The notes under the pieces: generated by a model
Told to the model about the DNA's origin: nothing
Database searches by the model: none
What the model saw: only the letters and a program-made list of their open reading frames with translations
Translations under genes and position numbers: made by a program
Shown here: one piece after another, positions 10,291-21,519 of the stretch
Layout of the letters: every line of letters starts with the position of its first letter
How positions within the stretch are numbered: position 1 is the stretch's first letter
DNA from: Cryptomeria japonica
Lineage: Eukaryota > Streptophyta > Pinopsida > Cupressales > Cupressaceae
NCBI RefSeq assembly: GCF_030272615.1
Contig: NC_081406.1
Location: 164,409,521 to 164,473,520, forward strand
DNA: 64,000 nucleotides
Reading direction: 5' to 3'

Positions 10291-13200
10291 ATGGCATCCA
10301 CCTCTGCAATTGAATATATAGCAAACCCTAATGTTGTCAAAGTTATAAAAAGACTTAGGCCCATATTTCAATTAGTTCCCAAGGTAGCAAAGAAAGATGA
10401 TACCTTAGGTGCTTTTTCTCAAATTCCTAGGGGAGTTGTTTTTGCTGAAGATCCCAGAATTTACATTCACTGTAACATTGAGGAACTAGGAGATGAAGAG
10501 ATTAAAACCAAGTTTAAAACTATCATATGTGATGAATCCAGCAATGTAAAAGATGAACACAAGATCATTGAAACCCTAGGATTTACAGAGATCCTTAGCA
10601 TTCCTGAATTCCCTAAGGATGTGATTAGGATAGTCTTAAGAAAGGTACATGGTGATTTTTTTTGTCTAGATGGAATTCACAAAATAACTAAGGAAGTTGT
10701 GAAAGTTGTCATAGGGTTACCGACCACCGGTAAAAGACCAAACAAAACTAAGAAGGTATCCAATGACTTAGTTACAAACCTAACTGGTGCAACATCTAAC
10801 AAAAGGTCCTTAAGAGTAAATGATGTAACACACATCAATGTGAGATTTATTAGCATGATATTAGGGTATAAAGCTACTCATGCAAATAGACTTAATTCAG
10901 TTTCAAGTTTATGCATTAAGATTGCTTATGATATGATCACAAATAATGCAAAGATTGATATATGTGAGTGGTTGAAGGATGAATTAATTGACAACTTAGG
11001 CAAGATTAAGAAGGACAAGAAAGGAACTTTCAGGTTTGGAAATCTGCTAGTATGTCTGATGCTACATATAACCAAACAGGTTCCCTGTATAGGCTACAAA
11101 GAACTTGGATACGATATACAAGTAGGTAAACAGTTAACAGAACTATTCAATAATATGGGAGAAGATAAGGAAAACAATATCCATGATTTCTTTCAAGCAC
11201 TAAAAGCCAAAATAAAGAAAAGAATCAGATTATCATAAAAGATTGTTGACAAATATAAGGATGAAATATGCTTTGTAATCAAGAAGGATGAGATCTGGAT
11301 GGAAGCAGTTATCCCTAGGACAGTTTGGGTAATAGAGATGGGTTATGAAATAGATGATCATATAATTGAAACATATGCTAAAGAACTTCTGGAAGCCCCT
11401 AAAGAACCTAAGGAAGAAGTATTTGGTAGTGTAGAAACTATTGAAAGCCAAATACAATCTAAGAAAAGAGTGGAAAAGGTTGAGGTAGTTGTAAGAAAAG
11501 GTTCTAGGCAAGAAAAGGAGATCAACGATAGAGTAATGGAACAAACCGATATAACAGAGGATGAGTTAGCAGCTCCACAACCTAAAACTCACCTATCACC
11601 GGTAGGTACTTCTTCAGAGAGTGACATACCTGCAACTTTCAAAAGAGTTGTAAGGAAAAGAGATCCCTCACCGGCAACCACACCCTCACCTAGGAGGACA
11701 AGACAAAAACAAGCAGTGAGATCTTCGGTAAGAAAGGCTACACAAAAGAAGAAGAGGACAAACAAGGACTTGGCCCCTTTTGACATACTGTTGAATGAAA
11801 TTACAGAGGAAGGCAAATTGAAGAATATAGAGAAAATATATGACACTCTGACAGCTGATGAAAAAGAACAAGTAGAAAATAGTGTTATATTGCATATGGA
11901 TATGTATAAGAAATTTTTGATGGAAGTAGTAAATGAAGTTCCAGATGAACTATTTAAGAGATTGGAAGCAAGAAGACAAGCAGTAATAGAACTGGACAAG
12001 AAAATAAAGATTGAAAACATACTTGCTGTATATCCAGTGAATTCACCCAAAGAAATTGATGACTTAATTGCTCAAGCCAACCGGTCAGTATTTTCTACTA
12101 CACACCAGCACATTGCTTTAATGGTTGGAAGAGTTAATGAGGTGACTAAGGAGACATAAAATGCATGGGACATTTTCCTAGTGGAAAAAGAAAAACAAGA
12201 AGAATACATGAGTCACAAACCTATAAAAGTATATCAGAAAGAAAGAGACAAGGGTAAAGGTAAAGTTGGTGGACCACCTAGTATCAAGGTTAAAGACAAC
12301 TTACCTCCACCTCCTTTGATTACTCCACCGGTAAAAACAATAGTTACAAAAGATCAACCGGTAGCTGAAAGTATGGATGTAGAGGATGGTAATCCTAATC
12401 CTGAAGTCTTATATATAATGGATGTTGATACTCAAAAGATCAACATTGTGGTAGACAAAGATACAACTGATAAGACTGACATGGCTAGTGAGCCTCTGAT
12501 AGCTGAGCAAATTGATAACACACAGGAGAAACCGACAGATGACAAAGAGAAAAAGGTAGAGACTCAAACTCATACTGAGACAATGCAACAAACAGAGAAA
12601 CAAATAGAGCAAAAGCCTCCTAAATAGGAACAACAACAGAAATAGGAACAAGTTCATAAGGAAACAGTGCCATCGACAACTAGAGAAGTAGAAAAACCAT
12701 TGCTTAAGGAAATGCAAACACAAACAGACCTACCAGAGGTCAATACAGGCTTGGTTACTTCTACTTGCGGTACTCAGAATGTAGGTTCATCATCAGGCTA
12801 CAAATCAACTAATGTGACTAAGGTACTATTGGATTCAATTAAAAAGATAATAGATTGCAACTCACAAGCTTATAAGGCAATAGATGACACCATACCAATT
12901 TTTAAGGTAATTGCTCCTAACAGTAATATAGACAATAAAGATTCTTTAGGACAACTTGATACCTTGTGTAAATATATCATAGAAAACATTGAGAAATTAA
13001 AGGAAGAGACATTGAAGGATAAAGTAGAAATTGAAAAGCAAAAATTCTTTGATGAGCAAATAAAGAAGTGTACCAGAGATTTTGACACACTTCTACCGAA
13101 ATTGTGTAATTTTTTAAAAGAGTACAAAACTCTGTACAAAGACACCTGTAACATAATTTTTTTGACTATAGATATAGATAAGAAGATGAGCAAGGTACAA

Positions 13201-13515
13201 GATGAAATCAACAAACTTGTAGATAACTTTGTTAACTCACTTGATACATTATCAGTTTTTGAACAGAAGATAACAAAATTTGAGGAAGAATTACTTAAAT
13301 TGGAAACAGAAAAGGAGAGAATAGTGAATAAGGCAAAGCATCTGAGATTAAAACTGAGTCCAAGATTGGACTATTTAGCATCACTGCGGAAGGAAGTATC
13401 TGAGACACTAATATAGGGACAAAAAACATCAGCAGAGCATTTGCAGCATCTCACCAGTATAGTTAAAAGAATGAGACAACAATAAGAGCTAGTAAAAAGT
13501 TTATGGAGAGTATAA
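10291..13515 (+). pseudogene. Element B ORF2: large unknown protein (about 1,075 codons)
   Basis: The start is taken as the ATG at 10291 because the first residues, MASTS, recur in element C. One frame continues to 13515 with few stops (about 11236, 12157, 12625, 12643, 13414, 13483) and no frameshift. Parts: an N-terminal domain of about 330 residues with VIRIVLRKVHGDFFCLDGIH and later FRFGNLLVCLMLHI; a basic Ser/Thr/Pro-rich linker with KKKRTNK-type signals (about 11500-11770); a helical middle domain around the segment LTADEKEQVENSVI; an acidic and Gln/Thr-rich stretch (12180-12700); and a C-terminal coiled-coil domain (12800-13400). No protease, integrase, RT, RNase H or clear membrane segment is seen. 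The family is not recognised. Conservation with element C across the full length argues for a real element protein. An env-like role is possible but unsupported. Confidence 0.75.
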
Positions 13516-13601
13516 ACTTGATTTTGGCGGATCTATTTCAAATTGTAACTACCCAGTTACAAGGTTGAAACTACAAACTCTACTGACATCTTGACAACCT
13601 T

Positions 13602-13768
13602 TGTCATTGATGCCAAAGGGGGAGTAGTGGGATGAGAAAATTCAACATCACAGGAACCATATGCTAAGGGGGAGCACACACATTTTTGGTAACATTTTTG
13701 GACTTCACATTTTTGATACACTTTTGAAATTTCTCATGAGTGTTGCCATCAATGCCAAAGGGGGAGAT
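13602..13768 (+). promoter_or_regulatory. Repeated polypurine tracts of element B
   Basis: Three tracts are seen: GCCAAAGGGGGAGT near 13610, TAAGGGGGAGCAC near 13665, and GCCAAAGGGGGAGAT at 13754-13768, directly before the LTR start. The last, with the bases before it, is the same as the copia PPT at about 6737-6757. Confidence 0.85.
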
Positions 13769-14579
13769 TGTTGGCATATGCACACTCCAATGAGACATTG
13801 TAGGTGATTGAAGGTTTTGTCATTGATGGCAACCTTACAATCCTATGGCACCAGCAAGGCATTACATTGGCAAGTTAGTGCACCAGCATCAGCAGATCAC
13901 ACTCTACACTGGCACTCAAGACATCGACATTGGCACAAAGAAAGGAAGTATACCGGCACAGAGGCCAACAGGATTTTTGGTATATTATATTTTGTTTATT
14001 ATTGTAAAAACTTTGTAAGCCGACTTGGCAAATTGTAAAATGACTCTTATATATAAGAGAGATCATTGTAGACATTTTGTAGGAGATAAGTAAGCGATAA
14101 GGAAAAATATTAGGCAGACCTATTATGTGAAATATATGTTAAAGGGTTTATGTAAGAAGCAGAGCAACAATCGGTACTGGATCAGGCATTATAGATGCTA
14201 TTGTAAAGTAGTACAAGTTATTGGATTTGTATAATCCACATTGTAAGTCAGTGAGACTTCCCATTGAGCAGTGAGCTCTAGGCAGTTGGCCTTCCTGCAT
14301 GTGCAGGCCCCTCTTGTAAGTAATATTCTCTTATTGGCTAGTAAGTGGATATTGTGGGTCACAAATCCCACCGAGGTTTTTCCCACATAGGGTTTCCTCA
14401 TTAAATCCTTGTGTTATGGTGTGCTTTTCATGTGGATGTTCTTAATTCTATTTATTGCATTATTTCTTGCATACCGGTATACTGTTATAATATGTTTTGC
14501 ATGTTTTAAGTTAAGAAATTCTGTAAACTAGTTAGATACTGATTCACCCCCCCTCTCAGTATCTGTGGGAATCCTAGCA
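13769..14579 (+). repeat. 3' LTR of element B (811 bp)
   Basis: It begins TGTTGGCA and ends CCTAGCA. A TATA box candidate, CTTATATATAAG, lies near 14045, followed by a purine-rich leader. The 'gattcacccccc' and 'cagtatctgtggg' blocks precede the end. It matches 8316-8784 in its second half and the solo LTR at 43022-43808 over its full length. Confidence 0.92.
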
Positions 14580-14583
14580 TATA

Positions 14584-15645
14584 TGTGGGGGGATAGAATG
14601 TCACAAAGATTGAAAGCCATAGAACATGTGCCATTAATGATTGATGAATTCATTAGGAATGTGGAAAGGGAGGAAGCAATAAAGAAGAGGTCGATGCACG
14701 ATAAGGTAGCTAAAGCATATTAATAGAAATTGAGGAGGAGAAAGATCAACGAAGAAGTCCTGGAAGGAATTGATGACCCTGTGACCAAAGCAAACAAACT
14801 AATGTCTCATGAATTGGAGATTCTAGATAATGTAGTGCTATTGTATGTATTTAGAGAAATATTAAATATCCTAGGGAGACTACTCCCATTGCCCTCTTAT
14901 CTCATGAATCCACTGCTAAATTTGTAAACATAGAAAAAGATGTTCTGCCCACTTGCTGGGTTTGGAATTGATCACCACATGGATCTAGCAATAGGACAAC
15001 CCTACAAGATGGAAATTGATGATGTCAGAATCCTTGAGCATGAGGTATTTGTTTAAGATCTGGAGTTTGCTAACACTCCTGAGTTTGAAATCTTCTTATA
15101 TCAATACAAAGGTAGGATGATCAGATAGTAGATGAGAAATTTGATAGAGGAAGACACTCTACAAATGTTCCAGGAGGAAATCAATGCTAAGGAAAGAGAA
15201 ATGACCCCTGAAAGAGGAAAACAACTCCTCAAGGATGCTGGTGTGATAATTTACCCTGGGTGGGAAATCAAAGCTGCTATTATGTTTGACAGCTTCAAGA
15301 GAAAACAACACAATGACAAGCAATCGTTACCAGAGGAGGTTGATAGGATCTTTATAGGTTCAGGGTATGATCCAAAACAAAAGGCCTTGTTACTATGGGC
15401 TCTATATCCAAGAGATAAGAGACCCCTGCTGGTAGACACATATGAAGCATTTGGCCACCTCATGATCCATCAAGTTGGAAAAAAACCCCTAGGACCACTG
15501 CCCAGTTAAGCCTCGATGTTGCAAAGATAAGCAAAGAACAAGTTGAGTTCTTAGTGAGGGAAAACCAAACTGTCAAAGGCCTTTATGAGAAAGCACAAGG
15601 GTATGTGCAAGCTAATGAGTCACAAATTCATGGAAGTTTGCATGT
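14584..15645 (+). pseudogene. Unknown decayed coding fragment, left half
   Basis: Short open stretches with good protein character occur here: one near 14590-14720, one at 14730-14927 (MRRRKINEEVLEGIDDP...), and the best at 15132-15509 (125 codons, with EEDTLQMFQEEINAKERE and GSGYDPKQKALLLWALYPR). Stops and frame changes separate them. The family is not recognised; it may be the gag or an accessory ORF of another retroelement. It ends where the GC-rich transposon terminus begins, and a fragment of similar character at 25051-25740 is probably its continuation. Confidence 0.45.
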
Positions 15646-15659
15646 TGGAAAATGCACTC

Positions 15660-15905
15660 CTCAAAACGGGCCCCTGTTTTCAAAAAACAAGGGCCCGTTC
15701 TAAAAATACAGGGGGCCGTTAATGGTTCGGGCTCCCGAGCCGAAAGGTGACAGGGGACCGAAGCTAAATAAAATAGGCCCCATTTTGTTACAAAACAAGC
15801 CCCCGTTTGTAAAAAAAATGGGGGCCTATTTGTAAATAATGGGGGCCTGTTTGTAAATAACGGGGGCCCATTTTGAAAATACGGGCACCCGTTTTTAAAT
15901 TTTAT
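15660..15905. repeat. GC-rich subterminal repeats, left end
   Basis: At least six short units of GGGGGCC or CGGGCCC separated by A/T-rich spacers such as ATTTGTAAATAA occur here, some inverted (GGGCCCCTGTTTTC against AAACAAGGGCCC). They contrast with the AT-rich surroundings and match 24105-24183. Subterminal repeats of this kind are usual transposase-binding regions. Confidence 0.75.
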
Positions 15906-16259
15906 TTTTACCCTTTTTTTGGGTGAATTTTTCATTTTCACCGTGATAGTAAATTGACAAGAGGAGATCAAAAATGGGCCCTCGTGCTGTGGTTTCCATT
16001 TCAAGCCTCCACCACTATCCTAGGTACACATTCAGTCATCTATTTTCACATTTCATAATTTTCTTGTATATTTTTCTTGTTTTTTTATGTATTATTTAGT
16101 TTTTCTGTATTATTTTAGGTTTTTTTTAAAGTAGCCTATAAATAAATTAGTTTTTATATTTGTAAATTCTTGATTTTGATCTGAAATATTCTTCAACAGT
16201 TAACCCTAAACCCTAATCAACAAATTTAGAAATCAAAACCAAACCTAGATAATTGACAA

Positions 16260-16512
16260 AACAAAATATCAAATTAGATATCTCAAAAACATCATAACGA
16301 AAATCGAAACAAAAATGAAAACGAAATCGAAACAAAAACAATTTAACGAAAACAAAATCAAAACAAAAACAAAATTGAAAATGAAATCGAAACAAAAACA
16401 AAAACAAAAATGAAATCGAAACAAAAACAAAATCGAAACAAAAAAAAAATGAAAATGAAATCAAAACAAAAATAAAAATGTTCGAAAAGCAAATCGAAAT
16501 AAAACCGAACAT
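16260..16512 (+). repeat. A-rich simple repeat (GAAACAAAAACAAAAT-like)
   Basis: Irregular tandem units of AAATCGAAACAAAAAC and AAAATGAAAACGAAAT run through this stretch. The minus strand reads as Phe/Val/Ser-rich ORFs, which are composition artefacts. Confidence 0.9.
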
Positions 16513-16639
16513 ATGTACCTAAATTGTTCTTAATCCTCATTAAGCAATACAAAAGTTACCACTAAATTAGTATAACCTTAAAAGTAATTAACATTACTCT
16601 TCAAATTTTAGATATCAAAGTTTAGGCTTAGGTTTATGC

Positions 16640-17390
16640 CATGTCATGGCATAAAGGTCCTATTATGGTCCTATTATGTCATGTGATGGTATAAATGGAT
16701 CAATTATGGACACATTATGTCATGTCATGGCATAATAGGACACATTATGCCATGATGGCATAATATGTCCTATTATGCCATGAAATTGCATAATGGGTTC
16801 ATAGTTGGTCCTATTATATCATCTCATGGCATAATAGGACCTATTATGCCATCATGGCATAATAGGTCCTATTATGCCATGACATTGCATAATAGTCCAC
16901 CTATTATGCCATCATGGCATAACAGGTCCATTATAGGACTTATTAAGCCACAACATGACACGATTTTCTCAAAAATTGCCAACTTCATCATCTAATTCAT
17001 CTCCAACACTGAAACTATGCTAATTCGACATGTTTACTTAGTATGATAGGACCAATTATTGACCTATTATGCCATGATAGCATAATATGTCCTATTATGC
17101 CATGACATTGCACAATGGATCCATTGTTGGTCCTATTATGTCATGTCATGGCTTAATAGGACCTATTATGCCATAATATGACCTACTAAGCCACAACATG
17201 ACATGATTTTCTCAAAAATTGCCAACTTCATCATCTAATTCATCTCCAACACTGAAACTATGCTAATTCGACATGTTTACTTAGTATGATAGGACCAATT
17301 ATGGACCTATTATGCCATGATGGCATAATAGGTCCTATTATGCCATGACATTGCATAATAGGTCCATAGTTGGTCCTATTATTAGATTTT
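16640..17390. repeat. Array of alternating palindromes around TATTATGCCATGGCATAATA
   Basis: Two palindromes alternate: ATTATGCCA-n3-TGGCATAAT and GGCATAATAGG/TCCTATTATGCC. About ten cores are visible. A longer unit of about 243 bp that includes a unique segment (CCACAACATGACA at 16948 and 17190, then 'tccaacactgaaactatgc') is present twice. The array lies inside the two-gene transposon and can form hairpins or bind a dimeric protein. Confidence 0.9.
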
Positions 17391-18865
17391 TAAAAACTTA
17401 TAAATATCCTGTGTATCATTTAACATATCCACACCTAAAGGATTTGGTTTTGCATAAAAATTAAAAATGAGAGAAAAGTAAACATAATTTTTTTATTCAT
17501 GGGTGAAAACCATTCTTATGACACCTTGGACAAGTACCTTGGCATCATGTATAATTTTTTTTAAAAGTACCCTACACTTAGGAGTATACCATAATCCATT
17601 CAAATTCTCTTTATTCTCAACCATCCTTGTCATCATCCATATCATGTATCTCACATTCCTAGTTTTTGACCTTGATTCAAGTGTTTTAATCATTTTGAGA
17701 CATGTTTTAGGAAAATTCTAATATATAAAATCCTATTTACAAAGAACTGTTACAAAAAAATTGAGAAGATGAGTAACATATATCCACATCTCTACCAAAG
17801 TAGGGAGTATGAGTTGAACATGTGATGCCTACCTAGGTAGATATCTACCCAAGTAATCTTATCCTATCCTCTAGGTGCAAATATGCAATACAATAGTAAA
17901 TGCAAGAAAATAATGATGCACCAACAAAGTGAATGTACACATTGAGGTGACACACAACATAAAAGAGAAACCACTAGATATCACATGATTTAATATTTTA
18001 TGTTTACTTCATATTCTATTACCCCACTTGTAGGGCAAGTTTAATATTTTCTCACTTGATTTCCTTTTTTAATCATACTTTTACTTCATGTGTTTTATCT
18101 CCTATTTTTACATTAAATCTAATCTTTATTAGTAACTACTAATTTCCCATAATGATTGATGTCTTATACTTTAATCTTTGTTCTAGCTTATGATCTTCAA
18201 GACTATTTGCTTCACATGTATGTTCATATAGTGCTTTTTTTAATCTTATTAAAGCATTATCTTATGTTTGTATATTGGTTAATCTATCTTCTTAAAGTAT
18301 TATCTTATGTTCATACATTGGCCTATTATTATAGAGAATATAATAGATTATCACTATTTGATCACGCATTTTTGCATCTTAATATCATATGATTGTGCCT
18401 CACATGATGATCTTATGATCATATCTTGGTTTATAGAGCATAATGATCTTACATTTCAATATCTTATTTTAAGCACTTATCATCAATCCTTATATATTCT
18501 TACACTAGAAGGAGGATCATCTTATTTCTCACTTCTTTATTGATCTTATGTATGAAATATTTTATATTGATTTTAATAGTTGATGCATTTTACAAGAAAT
18601 GAATTTATTAAATTAAATATATAATAGATTTATGATGTTTCATTGAAAGTTTTTATTAAGTTTTGTGCGCAAATTTTATATTTAAAGATTCAATAGTATG
18701 TACATGTATACTTTTTTAAGTTCAATATTATATTATATATTTCATGTGTATCTCATTCAACAACATAGAAATGTTACTATTTATAAATGTTTTTTTTAAT
18801 TTAGTAAAATAGATTCTTCTCTGACATTGAGTTGTATATAATTCATGTATATCTTTATATATGCA
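17391..18865. other. No gene recognised; AT-rich interior of the transposon
   Basis: Only short ORFs without family resemblance occur. A TATATGCAG acceptor-like site at 18858-18866 suggests that the last part is the 5' intron of the next gene, but no upstream exon could be named. Confidence 0.4.
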
Positions 18866-18881
18866 GGAGCTCTTTGTTATC

Positions 18882-20925
18882 ATGGATGTATTTGACATAG
18901 ATGAACTATTAGGTGAAAATCCCCCACCACAACCCCCTCCTCCTCCTCCCCCACCTCCACCTCCACCACCACCACCTCCACCTCCACCCCCTAGATTGGA
19001 TGAAATTCGTTTAAGAGAATGAATTAATGAAAACCTACAAGTGATTGAACAAAACATTGCTACTATCCAAAATGAGCCAATCACACCACCCCATCTTAAA
19101 GAGTTTGCAAAATCAATGCAAACTGTTGTCGATTCAGTTAGATCTATTGATTCTCAATTAGATCAATTTCATAGATGACGACAAGATTTGCATGATTTTT
19201 ATGCCGATGGTTTAACTTATAGGCAAATCACTGATTTGAAAATAACCAAAGCTCATTTATGTCCATATTTTACTAACCCAAAAACAAGAGAACCAAGGCA
19301 ACCTAACCAGAAAAGAATTTCAATTAGGTGGTGTGTGCATCCAGAAATGGCTAGATACTTTTGGGATAGATGGTGGATGGTTTTTGATTATCCACCACAT
19401 CGTAATTATGAGGTCCCTTTTTATTTTTTGAAGACATTATACTGTGAGTTTGTAATGAACCAAAAACCAAATTATTTTGACATTAAGTCATTCCAGGGTG
19501 TTGGTCATGGAATGCCATAGCATAGATTAGGGGCACAGAGTAATAATCCCCTACCAGATCCACCCATAGTACCACTTGTTGCTCCATCGATTCCTGTAAA
19601 TTTCCAAAATACATCATTCATTTCGACATTAGATGCTTTGACTTCCCTCACATGTAACCTGAGTGAGCAAGCTGCTCACATGGCATCTGCTCCTCGATGG
19701 ATGCCACATATGTGTTCGAGTTGTCATGAGACGTGTGTAGTTCCTACTGCTGCTGCAGGATCTACTTGAATTCCAACTGAGCATGATGCAGTAGATGATA
19801 GTATGATGACATCTTATATGGATTTTCTTTGCTCGGATGTTCATCTTGACCAGGTATAGATATATATACATGTACATGTCAATATTTTACTACTTCATTA
19901 AATATAGGTATAAACTAAGTGCATCTCTTTTTTTTATACAATCTAATACTTCATTAAATAAATTTTGTTTATGTAGATAAGGACTACACCTAATATTAGA
20001 GTCAATATTGCATCTACTGGAACACAACTTGGCACACCTTATAGGGTATAGTATAAATTTCTATCTAGACATTGTACTATCTTTTTAAGTTAATATGTTA
20101 TCATCATATACTATATAAATTTTCATGTTGATACATTGAATGCTTCTTTCTCTAGGATTCAGGTCATGAGGGACCCTCTATATCACATCGAGAAGAGGGT
20201 CTGACTACTTTGACACCATCTATGGTATGTATCTTATAATTCTTAAATTAAATATGAACTCTTACAAATTGTAACTTAACTTGAAATTATTTAGTACACA
20301 TATATATGTTCACTAAATATGATTTCATTAAATGCATGTATGCAGGTGGACACTACCATTAGGATAGGTTATCCTCATAATTTTGATAAGAGCCAATTTG
20401 AACGCACATCGACATCCTTTGAGGTATTAATATGTAATACTTAATTTGATCTTATTTTGACTCTTAATTTAAGATTTAATTGGACACTTTGAATTTGACC
20501 TTGTACAACAGTTAGCTAGCACTACATTTGGTGTTGATACTGCACAAGATATTGCTAGAGGATCTGATGAGCATATGGTAAGTTTGTAACTTAATTTATG
20601 AATTCTACTATATTTGATAAATGATTCTTTTAATAGTTAATTTCAAGTAATATTTTAATATTATTTTTTTATTGTACAACATGAGACAGGTGGATCTGGA
20701 CCACGTTCCGGGGACAAGAGAGATATTGCTAGAGGATTTGATGAGCATATGGTAAGTTTGTAACTTAATTTATGAATTATACTATATTTGATAAATGATT
20801 CTTTTAATAGTTAATTTCAAGTAATATTTTAATATTATTTTTTTCTTGTACAGCATGAGACAGGTGGATCTAGACCACGTCCCGGGGACAAGAGACCACG
20901 GGATGCTATTGATGATAGCACTTAG
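18882..20925 (+). pseudogene. Intron-rich transposon gene with polyproline N-terminus
   Basis: From the ATG at 18882 the frame reads MDVFDIDELLGENPPP, then a run of more than 20 Pro, then about 290 residues including HPEMARYFWDRWW and a Cys/His-containing part (MCSSCHETC). Splice-like borders follow, all phase 0: donor near 19855; exons 19978-20046, about 20156-20224, 20346-20423, 20512-20578 and 20854-20925, each with an AG acceptor and GT donor. The last exon ends in a basic KRPRDAIDDST tail. In-frame stops near 19018, 19175, 19518 and 19767 make this copy a pseudogene. The family is not recognised. Its place opposite the transposase suggests an accessory DNA-binding protein (inference). 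Exon limits are read by eye. Confidence 0.5.
20548..20895 (+). repeat. 174-bp tandem duplication of an exon-intron unit
   Basis: 20548-20721 is repeated at 20722-20895: exon end (DIARGSDEHM), the whole short intron, and the start of the next exon. The frame stays open through the join, so an extra in-frame exon would result. In the first copy the acceptor is CAA rather than CAG (near 20677-20679), in the second it is CAG (20851-20853). Confidence 0.92.
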
Positions 20926-20926
20926 A

Positions 20927-21330
20927 TTTTACTGTTTATTTGGCTCTGATGTATACTTTTTTATGGACTTTACACATTTGTTTACACGTGCACATACTTT
21001 ATATATATGGATAGTTGCATAATAGGATTAGATCATATATATTTTGTGCATACTTTATATATTTTGTGCACATTAGATATTATGTGGAGTTCATCATGTT
21101 ACCATCCAGATATATATATGGATTATGTGGACTTGAAATTTTACTGTTTATTTGGCTCTGATATGTACTATTTTATGGACTTTACATATTTGTTTACATG
21201 TGCACACATACTTTACATATATGGATAGTTGCATAATAGGATTACATCATATATATTATGTGCATACTTTATGTGCATTGTGCACATTAGATATTATGTG
21301 GACTTGAAATTATGTGAAAGTATATTTTGT
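20927..21330 (+). repeat. 212-bp tandem duplication in the 3' region of the plus-strand gene
   Basis: TTTTACTGTTTATTTGGCTC starts at 20927 and again at 21139. Both copies continue through 'ggatagttgcataatagg' and 'gtgcacattagatattatg'. A third partial echo of the GTGCACATTAGAT segment lies near 21331. There is no coding sense. Confidence 0.88.
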
Positions 21331-21519
21331 GCACATTAGATCATATATATTTTGTGCATACTTTATATATTATGTGGACTTGAAATTTTATTTATGGAAG
21401 TTGTGCTTAAACAACTTTATAGGGATCATGTGGACTTGTAATTTTATTTTTCGAATTTCATTTAAATAGTTCTTGTGATTAGATAAACTAAAGGTACATA
21501 CATCATGAACTAAGTATCT

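Larger units (their letters stand above)
8316..14579 (+). mobile_element. Pol-less Sirevirus-like LTR element 'B' with ORF1 and ORF2
   Basis: It has a partial 5' LTR (8316-8784), a tRNA-iMet-type primer binding site (8787-8798), ORF1 with coiled coil and zinc knuckles, ORF2 of about 1,075 codons, polypurine tracts, and a full 3' LTR (13769-14579). The interior of about 5.0 kb holds no protease, integrase, RT or RNase H motif in any frame that was read. The PPT and LTR start match the copia element to its left. The first roughly 350 bp of the 5' LTR are missing, so no target duplication can be scored. It is a non-autonomous element that presumably borrows enzymes from a Sirevirus partner. Confidence 0.85.

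Noticed and set aside
10291-13515. Calling ORF2 an env-like gene as in some Sireviruses
   Set aside because: No signal peptide, membrane segment or cleavage site is visible, and it replaces pol rather than following it.
16200-16220. Telomere-type repeat
   Set aside because: Only two CCCTAAA-like units occur; this is not an array.
16213-16552. Phe/Val-rich minus-strand ORFs that look like membrane proteins
   Set aside because: They arise from the A-rich simple repeat and have no start context or family likeness.
18728-19084. Minus-strand ORF with a long Gly run
   Set aside because: It is the reverse of the CCT/CCA repeat that codes for polyproline on the plus strand; no other support.
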